Positions 8,012-16,968 of a stretch of DNA of 64,000 bases are shown here, piece after piece (position 1 is the first letter of the stretch; the number at the start of each line of letters is the position of its first letter). The stretch spans positions 1-64,000 of the forward strand of contig NZ_JAIXTC010000022.1 in the NCBI RefSeq assembly GCF_027484365.1. Direction: 5' to 3'. The position numbers were made by a program, and so were the translations under genes. Source of the stretch: Brevundimonas sp. (GTDB taxonomy: Bacteria; Pseudomonadota; Alphaproteobacteria; Caulobacterales; Caulobacteraceae). Below the pieces are notes generated by a model that made no database searches, was not told the DNA's origin, and saw only the letters and a list, made by a program, of their open reading frames with translations.

Positions 8012-9832
8012 ATGGCCCCCCGCTCGTCTCCGAGACCCCCTCTCGTCGCCCTGAAAGACGTCCGTCTCCAGGACGGCCCGCGCCCCCTGTTCGACGGCGT
8101 CGACCTGGCCATTGAGCCGCGCACCCGCTCCTGCCTTGTCGGCCGCAACGGCGCCGGCAAATCCACCTTGATGAAGGTCGTCATGGGCCTGATCGAGCCG
8201 GACAGCGGAACGCGTTCGATCCAGGGGGCGGTCAAGTTCGCCTATGTGCCGCAGGAGCCGCTGATCGCGGGCGACACCCTGCTGGACTACGCCACCTCGA
8301 ACGGCGCCGAACACTGGACGGCGGAAGCCTGGCTCGAGACCTTCGGCATGGATCCGAACAAGTCCACCAAGGGCCTGTCCGGCGGTGAGATCCGGCGGGC
8401 AGCCCTCGCCAAGGCTTTCGCCGAGGAGCCGGACCTGCTGCTGCTGGATGAGCCGACCAACCATATGGACATCATGGCGATCGAGCTCCTGGAGACGGAG
8501 ATCATCAACGCCAAATGCGCCGCCCTGATCGTCTCCCACGACCGCGCATTCCTGAACCGCGTCACCCAGTCCTGCCACTGGCTTGAGGGCCGCAAGGTCC
8601 GCACCCTGAACAAGGGCTTCGACGCCTTCGACGAATGGGCCGCCAAGACGATGGAAGAAGAGGCCATCGCCTTCCAGAAGCTGACCAAGACCATTGAGCG
8701 CGAGACCGCGACCTTCTACAGCTCCATCACCGCCCGCCGCAGCCGCAACGAAGGTCGGGCCCGCTCGCTCGACGCCCTGCGCGCCGAACGTGCGGAACAG
8801 GCGAAGGACCGGCCGCGCGAAATGCAGCTCGGCGTCGATTCCGGAGGAACGTCCGGCAAGCTGGTCGCCGACCTCAAGGGCGTCACCAAATCCTTCGGCG
8901 ACCGCGTCGTCATCAAACCCTTCACCAGCCGCATCCTTCGCGGCGACCGACTGGCCATCGTCGGCCCGAACGGCGCAGGCAAGACCACCCTGGTCAAGAT
9001 CATGCTCGGCGAGCTTGAGCCGACAGAAGGCACGGTCAAACTCGGAGCCAGTCTGGAGACCGTCTACCTCGACCAGTCCCGCGACGGCCTGAAGTCCGAC
9101 ATGACCCTGTGGGACGCCCTGACGCCCGGCGGCGGCGACTCGATCATCGTGCGCGGCTTCTCCAAGCACGTCGCCGCCTACGCCAAGGACTTCCTGTTCA
9201 CCGACGCCCAGCTGCGCCAGCCGATCTCGACCCTGTCGGGCGGCGAGCGCAATCGCCTGCTTCTGGCGATCGCCCTGGCCAAGCCTGCCAACATGCTGGT
9301 CCTCGACGAACCGACCAACGACCTCGACATGGACACGCTCGACAAGCTGGAAGAGCTGCTTGAGCAATACGACGGCACCCTGATCCTGGTCAGCCACGAC
9401 CGCGACTTCGTCGACCGTCTGGCGACCTCGACCATCGGCATGAACGGCCGGGGCGACATCGTCGAGACCCCCGGCGGCTGGACCGACTTCATCGGGCAGA
9501 ACCCCGATTTCCTGAAGCCGAAGCCGGCCGGCACGGCCGCGTCAAAACCAGCCGTCACCACGCCCGCGCCCCCGCCGGTTCCCGCCGCCAAGGGCAAGCT
9601 GTCCTTCAAGGACCAGCACCGACTCAAGGAACTGGACGCCCTGATCCACACCCTGCCCGCCGACATCGCCGCCCACCAGAAGCGCCTCGACGACGTCAAC
9701 TTCTACTCCCGCGATCCCTCCGGCTTCGCCTCCACCATGAAGGCCCTCGAAGCCGCACAGGAGAAGCTCAACTCGGCCGAGGAGGAGTGGCTCGAGCTGG
9801 AAGCCAAACGTGAGGCGCTCACGACCGGCTGA
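8012..9832 (+). CDS. ABC-F family ATPase, Uup-like
   Basis: The 606-residue soluble protein has two ABC cassettes and no membrane domain. Cassette 1 shows Walker A GRNGAGKST, signature LSGGE and Walker B LLLLDEPTNHMD. Cassette 2 shows GPNGAGKTT, LSGGERNR and MLVLDEPTNDLDMD. A Pro/Ala-rich linker (about 500-525) leads to a C-terminal coiled coil (FKDQHRLKELDALI... to the end), the arrangement of Uup. ABC-F proteins act on ribosomes or branched DNA rather than in transport. The reading frame is intact. The gene shares a very short divergent intergenic region with the YcgN-type gene. Confidence 0.93.
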   Translation: MAPRSSPRPPLVALKDVRLQDGPRPLFDGVDLAIEPRTRSCLVGRNGAGKSTLMKVVMGLIEPDSGTRSIQGAVKFAYVPQEPLIAGDTLLDYATSNGAEHWTAEAWLETFGMDPNKSTKGLSGGEIRRAALAKAFAEEPDLLLLDEPTNHMDIMAIELLETEIINAKCAALIVSHDRAFLNRVTQSCHWLEGRKVRTLNKGFDAFDEWAAKTMEEEAIAFQKLTKTIERETATFYSSITARRSRNEGRARSLDALRAERAEQAKDRPREMQLGVDSGGTSGKLVADLKGVTKSFGDRVVIKPFTSRILRGDRLAIVGPNGAGKTTLVKIMLGELEPTEGTVKLGASLETVYLDQSRDGLKSDMTLWDALTPGGGDSIIVRGFSKHVAAYAKDFLFTDAQLRQPISTLSGGERNRLLLAIALAKPANMLVLDEPTNDLDMDTLDKLEELLEQYDGTLILVSHDRDFVDRLATSTIGMNGRGDIVETPGGWTDFIGQNPDFLKPKPAGTAASKPAVTTPAPPPVPAAKGKLSFKDQHRLKELDALIHTLPADIAAHQKRLDDVNFYSRDPSGFASTMKALEAAQEKLNSAEEEWLELEAKREALTTG

Positions 9833-10441
9833 GCGGATTCTGTGGACAAGACAGAACGCTGATCGGCAAGCAGAAACCTCGTCCGTCCACAGAGGTTAAC
9901 GCGGTTATGCACCGGCTCCACCTTGATCCTGCACAGCCCCCTCGCACCCCCTTCTTGCTGCCTCCCGCATTTGGAGCGAGCTTGACTAGGCCGAGGGACA
10001 CGGCGGCGCGGAAATCCAGGGAGACCGGGGTTTCAAGCGGGTCGGTCCGGCTCTCTGACCAAGGGTTCCAAGGGCGCTTTCGGGCGATGGCGGAAAGACC
10101 GGGCAGGGTCCAGGCTCCCGACACGGAACGCTTCAGCGGGAAGGGTCATGGAGAACCAGGCCAGGATCGATGGACGACGCGAGGGTCAAAAGCCCGGACG
10201 GAACGCCATCGGACAGGAGCCGCCAGGATACAGCCAACCGCCTCCGGGTTCGCTCGCGGGCGCCGACGCCAAGGCCCTGAACCTCAATGGCCAAGTCCCA
10301 ACCCGGACTTGGTGGGGGGACGTGAATACCGGCTCGACCGGGTTCCCGTCCCCTCGCTCAATTCCGGGCCAGGCTTTAGCGAGCAAAGGCTCGGGCGCGG
10401 CTTCCCTTCCCTTGCATCCCCTCCGGCCCTAGTTTGGGGCC
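9833..10441. other. 609-base stretch with no recognised gene; several hairpins
   Basis: No frame here resembles a known protein. I checked it for tmRNA, RNase P RNA, SRP RNA, tRNA and a TPP riboswitch and found none of their conserved cores. Visible structure: an 8-base inverted repeat CTGTGGAC/GTCCACAG at its left end, a hairpin CCAAGTCC-caaccc-GGACTTGG (10291-10312), and directly after it a nested stem closed by GGGGACG/CGTCCCC (about 10317-10354). It could be an unrecognised small RNA or the 5' leader of the ABC transporter operon that follows, or simply decayed sequence. Confidence 0.4.
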
Positions 10442-11476
10442 ATGCACCCTCGCACGACTCATTCCGTCGTCAGCCGCCGCCTCGTTCTCGCGGGTGGCGT
10501 CGCCGTGACCGCAATAGGTCTGGCCTCTTGCGGTGACTCGCAGGCCCCTGTCGACGACCAGGGCCGGGTGCGCATCCGGTTCGCAACGGATTGGCGAGCC
10601 CAAGCCGAGCACGGCGGCTTCTACCACGCCCTCGCGTCCGGCGCCTATGAGCGCCGTGGCCTGAACGTCCAGATCATCCAGGGCGGTCCGGGTGTGAACG
10701 TGCCCCAGCTTCTGGCGTCCGGCGCCGTCGAGCTCGGAATGGGCTCCAACAGCTTTATCCCTCTGAACCTTGTCGCTGAAGGCGCGCCGGTGAAGGCCGT
10801 AGCCGCCTTCTTCCAGAAGGACCCCCAGGTTCTGATCGCTCATCCGGACCCTGACCTGACCGGCATCGCCGACCTGGCCGGCAGGCCCTTCCTTCTCGCC
10901 GACGCCTCGATCACCGCCTTCTGGGTCTGGCTCAAGGCCAAATACGGCTTCACCGACGACCAGGTCCGTAAGTATAACTTCAACCCGGCCCCCTTCCTCG
11001 CGGACGAACGCGCCGTGCAGCAGGGCTATCTGACCTCCGAGCCCTATACGATCGAGAAGGAGGCGGGCTTCGAACCCCGCGTCTTCCTCCTCGCCGATGA
11101 GGGCTATCCCTCCTACGCTACCATGGTGATGTCGCCCGACGGGTTCGCCCGTGACAATTCAGCGGCGCTGCGAAGTTTCATCGCAGCCTCGGCCGAAGGT
11201 TGGCGCGACTACATCCGGGGCGACCCGGCGGCGGCGAACGCACTGATCAAACAGGCCAATCCTGAGATGACCCAGGACGTCCTTGACCAGGCCCGGACCA
11301 AACTCAGCGAGAATGGCATCGTCGATTCCGGCGACGCCGCCCTGTACGGCCTCGGCGCCATGACGGCCGAGCGATGGCAGGCCTTCTTCGACGTGACCTC
11401 ACAGGCGGGAGTTTATCCCGCCGATCTGCGCTGGCGCACCGCCTTCACTGACGACTTCCTGCCCGGCCGTGGCTGA
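10442..11476 (+). CDS. ABC transporter substrate-binding lipoprotein, NMT1/THI5-like
   Basis: This 344-residue protein is a periplasmic solute receptor. Its N-terminus combines an SRR motif with a hydrophobic stretch and a lipobox (GLASC), so it is probably a membrane-anchored lipoprotein, perhaps exported by Tat. The mature domain follows the NMT1/THI5-like fold used for nitrate, sulfonates, thiamine pyrimidine or riboflavin: RIRFATDWRAQAEHGGFYHA, YERRGLNVQIIQGG, and GGPGVNVPQLLASGAVELGMG. ATPase and permease genes follow with overlaps, giving one operon. The start codon GTG/ATG choice is not in doubt, as ATG 10442 opens the signal sequence. The substrate cannot be read from sequence. Confidence 0.88.
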   Translation: MHPRTTHSVVSRRLVLAGGVAVTAIGLASCGDSQAPVDDQGRVRIRFATDWRAQAEHGGFYHALASGAYERRGLNVQIIQGGPGVNVPQLLASGAVELGMGSNSFIPLNLVAEGAPVKAVAAFFQKDPQVLIAHPDPDLTGIADLAGRPFLLADASITAFWVWLKAKYGFTDDQVRKYNFNPAPFLADERAVQQGYLTSEPYTIEKEAGFEPRVFLLADEGYPSYATMVMSPDGFARDNSAALRSFIAASAEGWRDYIRGDPAAANALIKQANPEMTQDVLDQARTKLSENGIVDSGDAALYGLGAMTAERWQAFFDVTSQAGVYPADLRWRTAFTDDFLPGRG

Positions 11477-12230
11477 CGAAGGCAGGGCGGCGGTCGCCGG
11501 CCTTTCGAACGTCAGGATGGACTATCCCGGCCGTGCCGCTCTGGGACCGCTGGACCTGACGATCGGTCCACGCGAGATCGTGGCGGTCGTCGGCGCCTCG
11601 GGAGCCGGAAAGTCCACGGTGCTTCGGCTCCTCGCCGGCCTCGAGCGCCCTGCGTCCGGTACTGTGATCCGCATCGGCGAGCCTGATCGCACGGGTTTCG
11701 TCTTCCAGAACCCGACCCTGATGCCGTGGGCCGACGCCCGCACGAATGTCGCCCTGCCGCTTGAGTTGTCGGGCACCCCCGTCGCCGACGCCCGCCGCCG
11801 CGCCGACCTCGGCCTCCGCGCCGTGGGCCTCGGCGATCGCACCACAGCCTACCCGCGCCAGCTCTCCGGGGGCATGGCCATGCGCGTCTCACTCGCCCGC
11901 GCCCTGTCGGTCGAACCTGACCTCCTATTGCTCGACGAACCCTTTGCCGCGCTCGACTCCATCACCCGGCGCGGCCTGATCGAGGACCTGCACCGTCTCT
12001 GGGCCGACCGGTCCGTGGCCGTGGTCTTCGTCACCCACGACGTGGAGGAGGCGGCCTATCTGGCTGGCCGGGTCGTCGTCCTGTCCGCCGCAGACGGCCG
12101 GACTGTCGCCGACCTCCCCATGCCCGGCCCCCTGCCCCGGCCTGAAGGCTGGCGCCGCGAGCCTGCCTGTCGCGAGGCTGTCGAGGCGCTCGCCGAAGCC
12201 CTTGCGAAATCCATGGAGCGGACGTCGTGA
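11469..12230 (+). CDS. ABC transporter ATP-binding protein (nitrate/sulfonate/taurine type)
   Basis: The 253-residue ATPase energises the importer. It has Walker A GASGAGKST, the Q-loop FVFQNPTLMPW, signature LSGGMAMRVSLARAL, Walker B LLLLDEPFAALD and the switch His in VVFVTHDVEEA, as in the SsuB/TauB/NrtD group. It starts at GTG 11469 inside the end of the binding-protein gene (8-base overlap) and its end overlaps the permease start by 4 bases, so translation is coupled. Confidence 0.92.
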   Translation: MADEGRAAVAGLSNVRMDYPGRAALGPLDLTIGPREIVAVVGASGAGKSTVLRLLAGLERPASGTVIRIGEPDRTGFVFQNPTLMPWADARTNVALPLELSGTPVADARRRADLGLRAVGLGDRTTAYPRQLSGGMAMRVSLARALSVEPDLLLLDEPFAALDSITRRGLIEDLHRLWADRSVAVVFVTHDVEEAAYLAGRVVVLSAADGRTVADLPMPGPLPRPEGWRREPACREAVEALAEALAKSMERTS

Positions 12231-12988
12231 GACGCCTGCTGGACGCCATGCCTGCCCTGGCGCTGACAGCGATCCTGCTGGCGATCTGGGAGGCCGCCTG
12301 CCGCCTGCTGCATGTGCCGGTCTACTTCCTTCCCCCGCCGAGCGACGTCGTCCGCGCCCTGATCGACAACGGCGCGATCCTCGCCGGCTCGGCGCTCCAG
12401 ACCTTCTGGATGGCGCTCAAGGCCCTGATCGTGGCGACCCTGATCGGCGGCGGTCTCGCCGTCAGCGTTTCCCTCAGCCGACAGGCGGAGCGCGCTGTCG
12501 CCCCGCTGGCCGTAACGCTTCAGGTCACGCCGGTCGTCGCCATAGCGCCTCTTGTGCTGATCTGGTTCGGCCTTGACCATGCCGATCGAGCCGTCACCGC
12601 CCTCGCCACCGCAATAGCCTTCTTCCCCATCTTTTCCGGCGTCCTGACCGGATTGAAGTCCGCCGATCCGGATCTTGAACGGCTGTTTGACCTGCATGCC
12701 GCCACGCCCCTGCAACGTCTCTGGCGGCTACGTCTCCCGTCAGCCCTCCCCTTCGCCCTCGAAGGCCTGAGAGTCGCGGCCGGTCAGGCAGTGGTCGGCG
12801 CCGTCGTGGCCGAGTTCGTTTCCGGCTCAGGGGCCGCACAGGGCCTGGCCTGGCGTCTGCTTGAGGCGGGGAACCGCCTGCGCACCGCCGAGCTCCTCGC
12901 CGCCCTCGTCTGCCTCGCCATCCTCGGCCTGGCGCTTAATGGCGCTACGCGGCTGATCGAGCGCCGCCTGCTGCGCAATCAGGCCTGA
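12227..12988 (+). CDS. ABC transporter permease (BPD type)
   Basis: The 253-residue integral membrane protein has about six helices. The EAA-type cytoplasmic loop reads FDLHAATPLQRLWRLRLPSA, the contact site for the ATPase. It belongs to the SsuC/TauC-type permeases. It starts at GTG 12227, overlapping the ATPase gene. It is the last gene of the three-gene importer operon; 82 bases separate it from the next gene. Confidence 0.9.
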   Translation: MRRLLDAMPALALTAILLAIWEAACRLLHVPVYFLPPPSDVVRALIDNGAILAGSALQTFWMALKALIVATLIGGGLAVSVSLSRQAERAVAPLAVTLQVTPVVAIAPLVLIWFGLDHADRAVTALATAIAFFPIFSGVLTGLKSADPDLERLFDLHAATPLQRLWRLRLPSALPFALEGLRVAAGQAVVGAVVAEFVSGSGAAQGLAWRLLEAGNRLRTAELLAALVCLAILGLALNGATRLIERRLLRNQA

Positions 12989-13070
12989 AGTCTTTACGTC
13001 TGTTAGCGCGGGGTTAAGCCGGGATCGCCTACGCTTCCCGATACGTTCCACTCGAACGGGAGCCTCGCCT

Positions 13071-13937
13071 TTGCCGCACCGCGCCCCTCGCATCCTGACC
13101 CTGGCTCTGGCGACGGCCGGCGCCTGCCTCGCGACGTCGGGCGCCGAGGCCCAGTCCGCCTCCCAGCCAGCTCCTGTGACGGGACGCTACCTGACGTGGG
13201 CCAATCGACCAGCGGGCACGACCCCGGCCGATGTCGCCGCCGTCCAGGCGCGCGCGCGTACAGCCATGATTCCCCGTCGGGTCGCGCCGTCCCAGGCGCC
13301 CTACCGTCCCATGCTGCAGCCGACATCGACGCCCGTTCCTGCCTCTCGCGGCCTGACCCCCGCAAGCGCCTGGCTAGGCCCCCGGGTCGTCCCGGCCTAT
13401 GCGCCCGGCTCGCCAGACCCGCTGGCCTATGCCACGACTGAAATGGCTGCCCCGATCCCCGCGCCGTCCACGCCGGTCGAACGCGCCGCCGTCGACCCCA
13501 TGGCCCCCCGCCGCGACGCCCCGGTCTTCAGTCTCCCGCGCCAGGCCGCCGCCCCGACAGGCCAGGCCCCGGCGTCGCAACCGACGTCGCAACCGGCCGC
13601 GGCCGATCCGAACGATCCCATGGCTCCGCGACGCGACGCCCGCATCTTCCAGATGCAGCAGGGGCCGACCGACGGCCAGGAACAGGCCGCGCTCACGGCG
13701 CCGAGCCAGCCGGCGCCCGCCGGCGAGGCCTCGGTCCAGGCGGGTCAATCCGGCGCCCGTTACTATTCGGTACACCGCGACGCGGGCCATCGCCCCGACC
13801 CCACCGCCCTTCCCGAGCCCGTCTATTTCGACAGCGTTACTCTGGACCTCGCCGAGCCGCCGGAGAACGAGCCCCAGACGCGCGACTCACAGGGCCGCCG
13901 CCGAATCGTCCCCAACAACGATCCGAGCCTGCCATGA
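13071..13937 (+). CDS. Secreted Pro/Ala-rich protein of unknown function
   Basis: The 288-residue product starts at TTG 13071 with GGGAG 8 bases upstream. It has a signal peptide (cut near GAEAQ). The body is low-complexity, rich in Pro, Ala, Gln and Arg, and contains two copies of DPMAPRRDA (about residues 142-150 and 182-190). No domain is recognisable. Its stop overlaps the start of the DUF2336 gene (ATGA), so the two are likely co-translated. Confidence 0.6.
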   Translation: MPHRAPRILTLALATAGACLATSGAEAQSASQPAPVTGRYLTWANRPAGTTPADVAAVQARARTAMIPRRVAPSQAPYRPMLQPTSTPVPASRGLTPASAWLGPRVVPAYAPGSPDPLAYATTEMAAPIPAPSTPVERAAVDPMAPRRDAPVFSLPRQAAAPTGQAPASQPTSQPAAADPNDPMAPRRDARIFQMQQGPTDGQEQAALTAPSQPAPAGEASVQAGQSGARYYSVHRDAGHRPDPTALPEPVYFDSVTLDLAEPPENEPQTRDSQGRRRIVPNNDPSLP

Positions 13938-15046
13938 CCGACCCCGACTTCGCCCCGGTCGAAACCGGATCGCGCCTGCCTGATCTGGTCATGCTGGCCC
14001 AGGAAACCTCAAGCGAGAAACGCCGCGCCCTGCTGCGCGAGCTGACTGAACATTTCTTCGGCGCTGGCCAGCGCAGCGCCGCGGAGGACGCCCTTTACGA
14101 CTCCGTCCTGAGCGACCTCACCTCCGAGATGGAGACCGCCGTCCGCGCAGAGCTGTCGGCCCGTTTCGCACTTTCACCCGACGCCCCGCGTGGCCTGATC
14201 CGTCGGCTCGCCAATGACGAGGTGGCGGTTGCCGAGGCTGTCCTGCGGGCCTCCACGGTACTGACCGACGACGATCTGCTCGGCATTGTCCGCTCCAAGG
14301 GTCAGGAACACCTGCGGGCAGTATCCGAACGCGCGAGCGTGTCCGAGGCCGTCTCCGACGTCATCGTCGAACGTGGCGACGACGAGACCCTCGGGACCCT
14401 GCTCCGCAACGACGGGGCCCGCCTGTCCCGTGCGGCGACTGAGACAGCCGTTGAACGCGCCAAGGTCAATCCGGCGCTTCACGAGGCGACGGTCCAGCGA
14501 AAGGGCCTGCCCGCCGACCTGCTGAATGACATGTATTTCGTGGTCGAGGCCCGGCTACGCCAGCAGATCCTCGAACAGAACGCCGCCATGGACCCGGCCC
14601 TGCTGGAAAGCGCTCTGGCCGCGGGGCGCGCCCGCGTGGCGACCGGGGATGGTTCCCTGCCGTCCGACTACTCCGAATGCCTCGCCTATGTGGAGGAGCT
14701 CAAGGCGGCCAATCAGCTCAGCCCGACCATGCTGGCACGTTTCCTCCGTTCGGGCAGCCGAACGTCATTCCTGATCGCTCTGGCCCAGCTGGCCGACGTG
14801 GACTTCCACACCGCCAGCCAGATCGTGGAGAAAAAGGAGCTCGACGCTCTGGCGGTCATTTGCAAGGCGGCCGATCTGGACCGGTCCCTGTTCCTGACCT
14901 TCGCCGTGGTCATCATCGGCGGCGAAGACAATGCGATGGGCAAGGCGCACAGTTACGCCAAACTCTATGCCGAGCTACAGCGAGACGCGGCTCTTCGCAC
15001 CCTGCGTTTCTGGCGGATGCGCCGGGGCACGGCGACCGCCGCCTGA
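13934..15046 (+). CDS. DUF2336 domain protein
   Basis: This 370-residue, all-helical cytoplasmic protein matches the DUF2336 family common in Caulobacterales and Rhizobiales. It shows repeated HEAT-like helical pairs (for example VAVAEAVLRASTVLTDDDLL) and the C-terminal block where LAQLADVDFHTASQIVEKKE and ALAVICKAADL stand. The molecular function of the family is unknown. A second DUF2336 gene lies 0.7 kb downstream on the other strand, with mucR between them. It is coupled to the upstream secreted-protein gene by a 4-base overlap and is followed by a strong hairpin terminator. Confidence 0.85.
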   Translation: MTDPDFAPVETGSRLPDLVMLAQETSSEKRRALLRELTEHFFGAGQRSAAEDALYDSVLSDLTSEMETAVRAELSARFALSPDAPRGLIRRLANDEVAVAEAVLRASTVLTDDDLLGIVRSKGQEHLRAVSERASVSEAVSDVIVERGDDETLGTLLRNDGARLSRAATETAVERAKVNPALHEATVQRKGLPADLLNDMYFVVEARLRQQILEQNAAMDPALLESALAAGRARVATGDGSLPSDYSECLAYVEELKAANQLSPTMLARFLRSGSRTSFLIALAQLADVDFHTASQIVEKKELDALAVICKAADLDRSLFLTFAVVIIGGEDNAMGKAHSYAKLYAELQRDAALRTLRFWRMRRGTATAA

Positions 15047-15055
15047 AACAGAAGC

Positions 15056-15079
15056 GCCCGCCTCCTTGCGGAGACGGGC
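15056..15079. terminator. Hairpin terminator between convergent DUF2336 and mucR genes
   Basis: GCCCG-c-CTCC-ttgc-GGAG-a-CGGGC folds into a 9-pair stem with one mismatch and a 4-base loop. It sits 10 bases after the DUF2336 stop and 26 bases from the mucR stop, so it can serve both strands. No strong U-run follows. Confidence 0.7.
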
Positions 15080-15104
15080 GTCTGATATTCACCGGATCCG
15101 GAAA

Positions 15105-15548
15105 CTACTTCTTGGCGCGGGGCGCGCGGGCCGGTTTGCGGCCGCCCTGGCCGAGACCCATCTGCTTGGCCAGGTCAGAACGGGCCTTGGCGTAGTTCGG
15201 GGCGACCATCGGGTAGTCCTTCGCCAGACCCCACTTGGCGCGGTACTCTTCCGGGCTCATGTCGTATTTGGTGCGCAGGTGGCGCTTCAGCGACTTGAAC
15301 TTGCGGCCGTCTTCCAGACAGATCAGGAAATCCGGGCTGATCGACTTGCGGATCGGCACGGCAGGTTCCTTGACCTCGGGCTCGACCTCGACAATGCCGG
15401 TTGAAACCTGGGACAGGGCGGCGTGGATATTGGAAATCAACGACGGCAGGTCGTTGGCCGACACGCTGTTGTTTCCGACATAGGCCGACACGATGTCCGC
15501 CGTCATTTCCAGAAGTTCGGACCGTTCGTCCAGTCTTGCAGCGTCCAC
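15105..15548 (-). CDS. mucR: MucR/Ros-family transcriptional regulator
   Basis: This 147-residue regulator has an N-terminal dimer-forming region ([16 protein letters not shown]) and a C-terminal Ros-type DNA-binding domain ([32 protein letters not shown]). The zinc-ligand set looks incomplete: Asp replaces the second Cys (CLEDG) and Lys stands where the last His is usual (RTKYDM). This is seen in other MucR proteins, some of which fold without zinc. GTG 15548 with AAGGA 7-8 bases upstream is the best start. In Caulobacter, MucR proteins repress cell-cycle genes together with SciP and oppose CtrA, and ctrA is also in this window. Confidence 0.9.
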   Translation of the reverse strand: MDAARLDERSELLEMTADIVSAYVGNNSVSANDLPSLISNIHAALSQVSTGIVEVEPEVKEPAVPIRKSISPDFLICLEDGRKFKSLKRHLRTKYDMSPEEYRAKWGLAKDYPMVAPNYAKARSDLAKQMGLGQGGRKPARAPRAKK

Positions 15549-15706
15549 GAGCTTTTCCTTGCCTAATCTTGCCGGACAGTGGCGATTGTGGTTTCGGTAA
15601 ATACGGATGTTCGGCGCTGAAAGCAATGCGCGTCTGAACTCAATGCATCAGAAAGTCGTCGAACAACCCTGCAGGTCTGTATTCAGTCCGGCCGCATGGG
15701 GCAGGT

Positions 15707-16924
15707 TCAGCGCCCGAAGTTTTCCGCCAGGGCCATCATTGCCGCACGTTCGGGCGTGGAATAGTCGTCCAGAGCCTGGCTGTCGCCTTCACGGATCGCC
15801 CTCAGCAGGTCAGGCGACAGGGCCGATGACAGTGACCAATTCCAGTAACGAAGCACGGTCTGGGCCCGATCGACTGCCAACATCTCATAGGTCACCTGCA
15901 CGCGATCCCAGTCAGGATGCACGCGCCCATCGGGCAAGGTCTCGGGTCGCCGGACAGACCTCCACAGATTCTGCAGATCGACGCGGGACATGCCGGTCGC
16001 CTTGCACAGGATGGCCAGGGGCTCACCGCCGACGTCGCCCATGATCTTGGCGCCGGTCAGCGGCTTGACGCCGGCGAGATAGGCGATCTCGGCCGCAACC
16101 TCCCGGCTCAGTCCATCCCGGGCAGCGACAGTGACGGCCTGCTCCAGGCTGTCGTAGGGGCTCTTGTCGATGGCTGCCCGGTTCCTCTGGCGTCGCTCGA
16201 TGAACTGCAGGGCTTTGCGGGACACCGGATCCTGCCACCCCTCCGCAGCGGCCATTGCGAAGACGTCCTCGACCACCTCCTGCATGACTTCGCGGCTGAC
16301 GGCGAAACGCTGCAGAATGATCTTGCGATCCTCGGCCGAGGCCCACCAGAACATCACATAGGCGCCGGACGGACGAAGCTCGGGCCGCCGCAACAGATGG
16401 CCGCAAAGCACCGGCATCTGACGGCTCAGGGCCACGGCGGCCTCGACCCCGCTCTGGGACAGGCGTGCTGTAGTGTTGCGCAACAGGCATTCGATCACGC
16501 CCTGCTCGCCGAAGCTGATCAGGGTCTCGGTCACCACCTCGGCCAGACCGCGACGGCCGGCCATCAGGAAGCGGTGCTCAGTCCCCGTGTCGCGGGCGCA
16601 GGAGACCAGGTCGGCGTCGGTCAGGGAGGCGCACTGCTCCAGCAGAAGGCCGGCGATGGCCGGATCGTCCCTCAACAGCATCCGCGCCAGACTGTTCGGC
16701 AACTCGGCCAGGGGCGCCAGCCTCGTCGCGACCCTCTGGCGCTCTCGCGGGGCCGCAAGCCGCAACATCTCGACCAGCAGATCTCCGGTCACCGAGCGCT
16801 CGAAGGCGTTGACCCGACTGCCGGGCAGAGACACGACGTCGGCCAGTCGCTTCAACAACGCATGCCGCGCCCGGAAAGCGGGCTGAGGAGCCTCTGGAGC
16901 TGGAACGGTCGCCGGATCGGACAT
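15707..16924 (-). CDS. DUF2336 domain protein (second copy)
   Basis: The 405-residue helical protein shares the DUF2336 layout of the gene at 13934: ERQRVATRLAPLAELP, LLEQCASLTDADLVSCARD, and the C-terminal IAYLAGVKPLTGAKIMGD with ILCKATGM. It is clearly diverged from the first copy, so it is an old paralogue rather than a recent duplication. It is transcribed leftwards, alone or ahead of mucR (gap about 160 bases). The function is unknown. Confidence 0.85.
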   Translation of the reverse strand: MSDPATVPAPEAPQPAFRARHALLKRLADVVSLPGSRVNAFERSVTGDLLVEMLRLAAPRERQRVATRLAPLAELPNSLARMLLRDDPAIAGLLLEQCASLTDADLVSCARDTGTEHRFLMAGRRGLAEVVTETLISFGEQGVIECLLRNTTARLSQSGVEAAVALSRQMPVLCGHLLRRPELRPSGAYVMFWWASAEDRKIILQRFAVSREVMQEVVEDVFAMAAAEGWQDPVSRKALQFIERRQRNRAAIDKSPYDSLEQAVTVAARDGLSREVAAEIAYLAGVKPLTGAKIMGDVGGEPLAILCKATGMSRVDLQNLWRSVRRPETLPDGRVHPDWDRVQVTYEMLAVDRAQTVLRYWNWSLSSALSPDLLRAIREGDSQALDDYSTPERAAMMALAENFGR

Positions 16925-16968
16925 GACGCCGCGAGACTAACGTTGCGCGGGTTAACCGGCGGTGACGG

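Noticed and set aside
7976..9397. Minus-strand extension of the YcgN-type frame across the ABC-F gene
   Set aside because: The ABC-F gene has all ATPase motifs on the plus strand. The extension is antisense and its start is far upstream of the family start.
9833..10441. tmRNA, RNase P RNA, SRP RNA or TPP riboswitch
   Set aside because: None of their conserved cores (alphaproteobacterial tag ANDNFAEEFAVAA, GAGGAAAGTCC, GAAGCAGCCAAGG, CTGATGAGA) is present on either strand.
9819..10536. Open frames of 94 to 209 residues on the plus strand and 101 on the minus strand
   Set aside because: They are Arg/Pro-rich, have no recognisable domain, lack convincing ribosome sites and overlap one another and the next gene.
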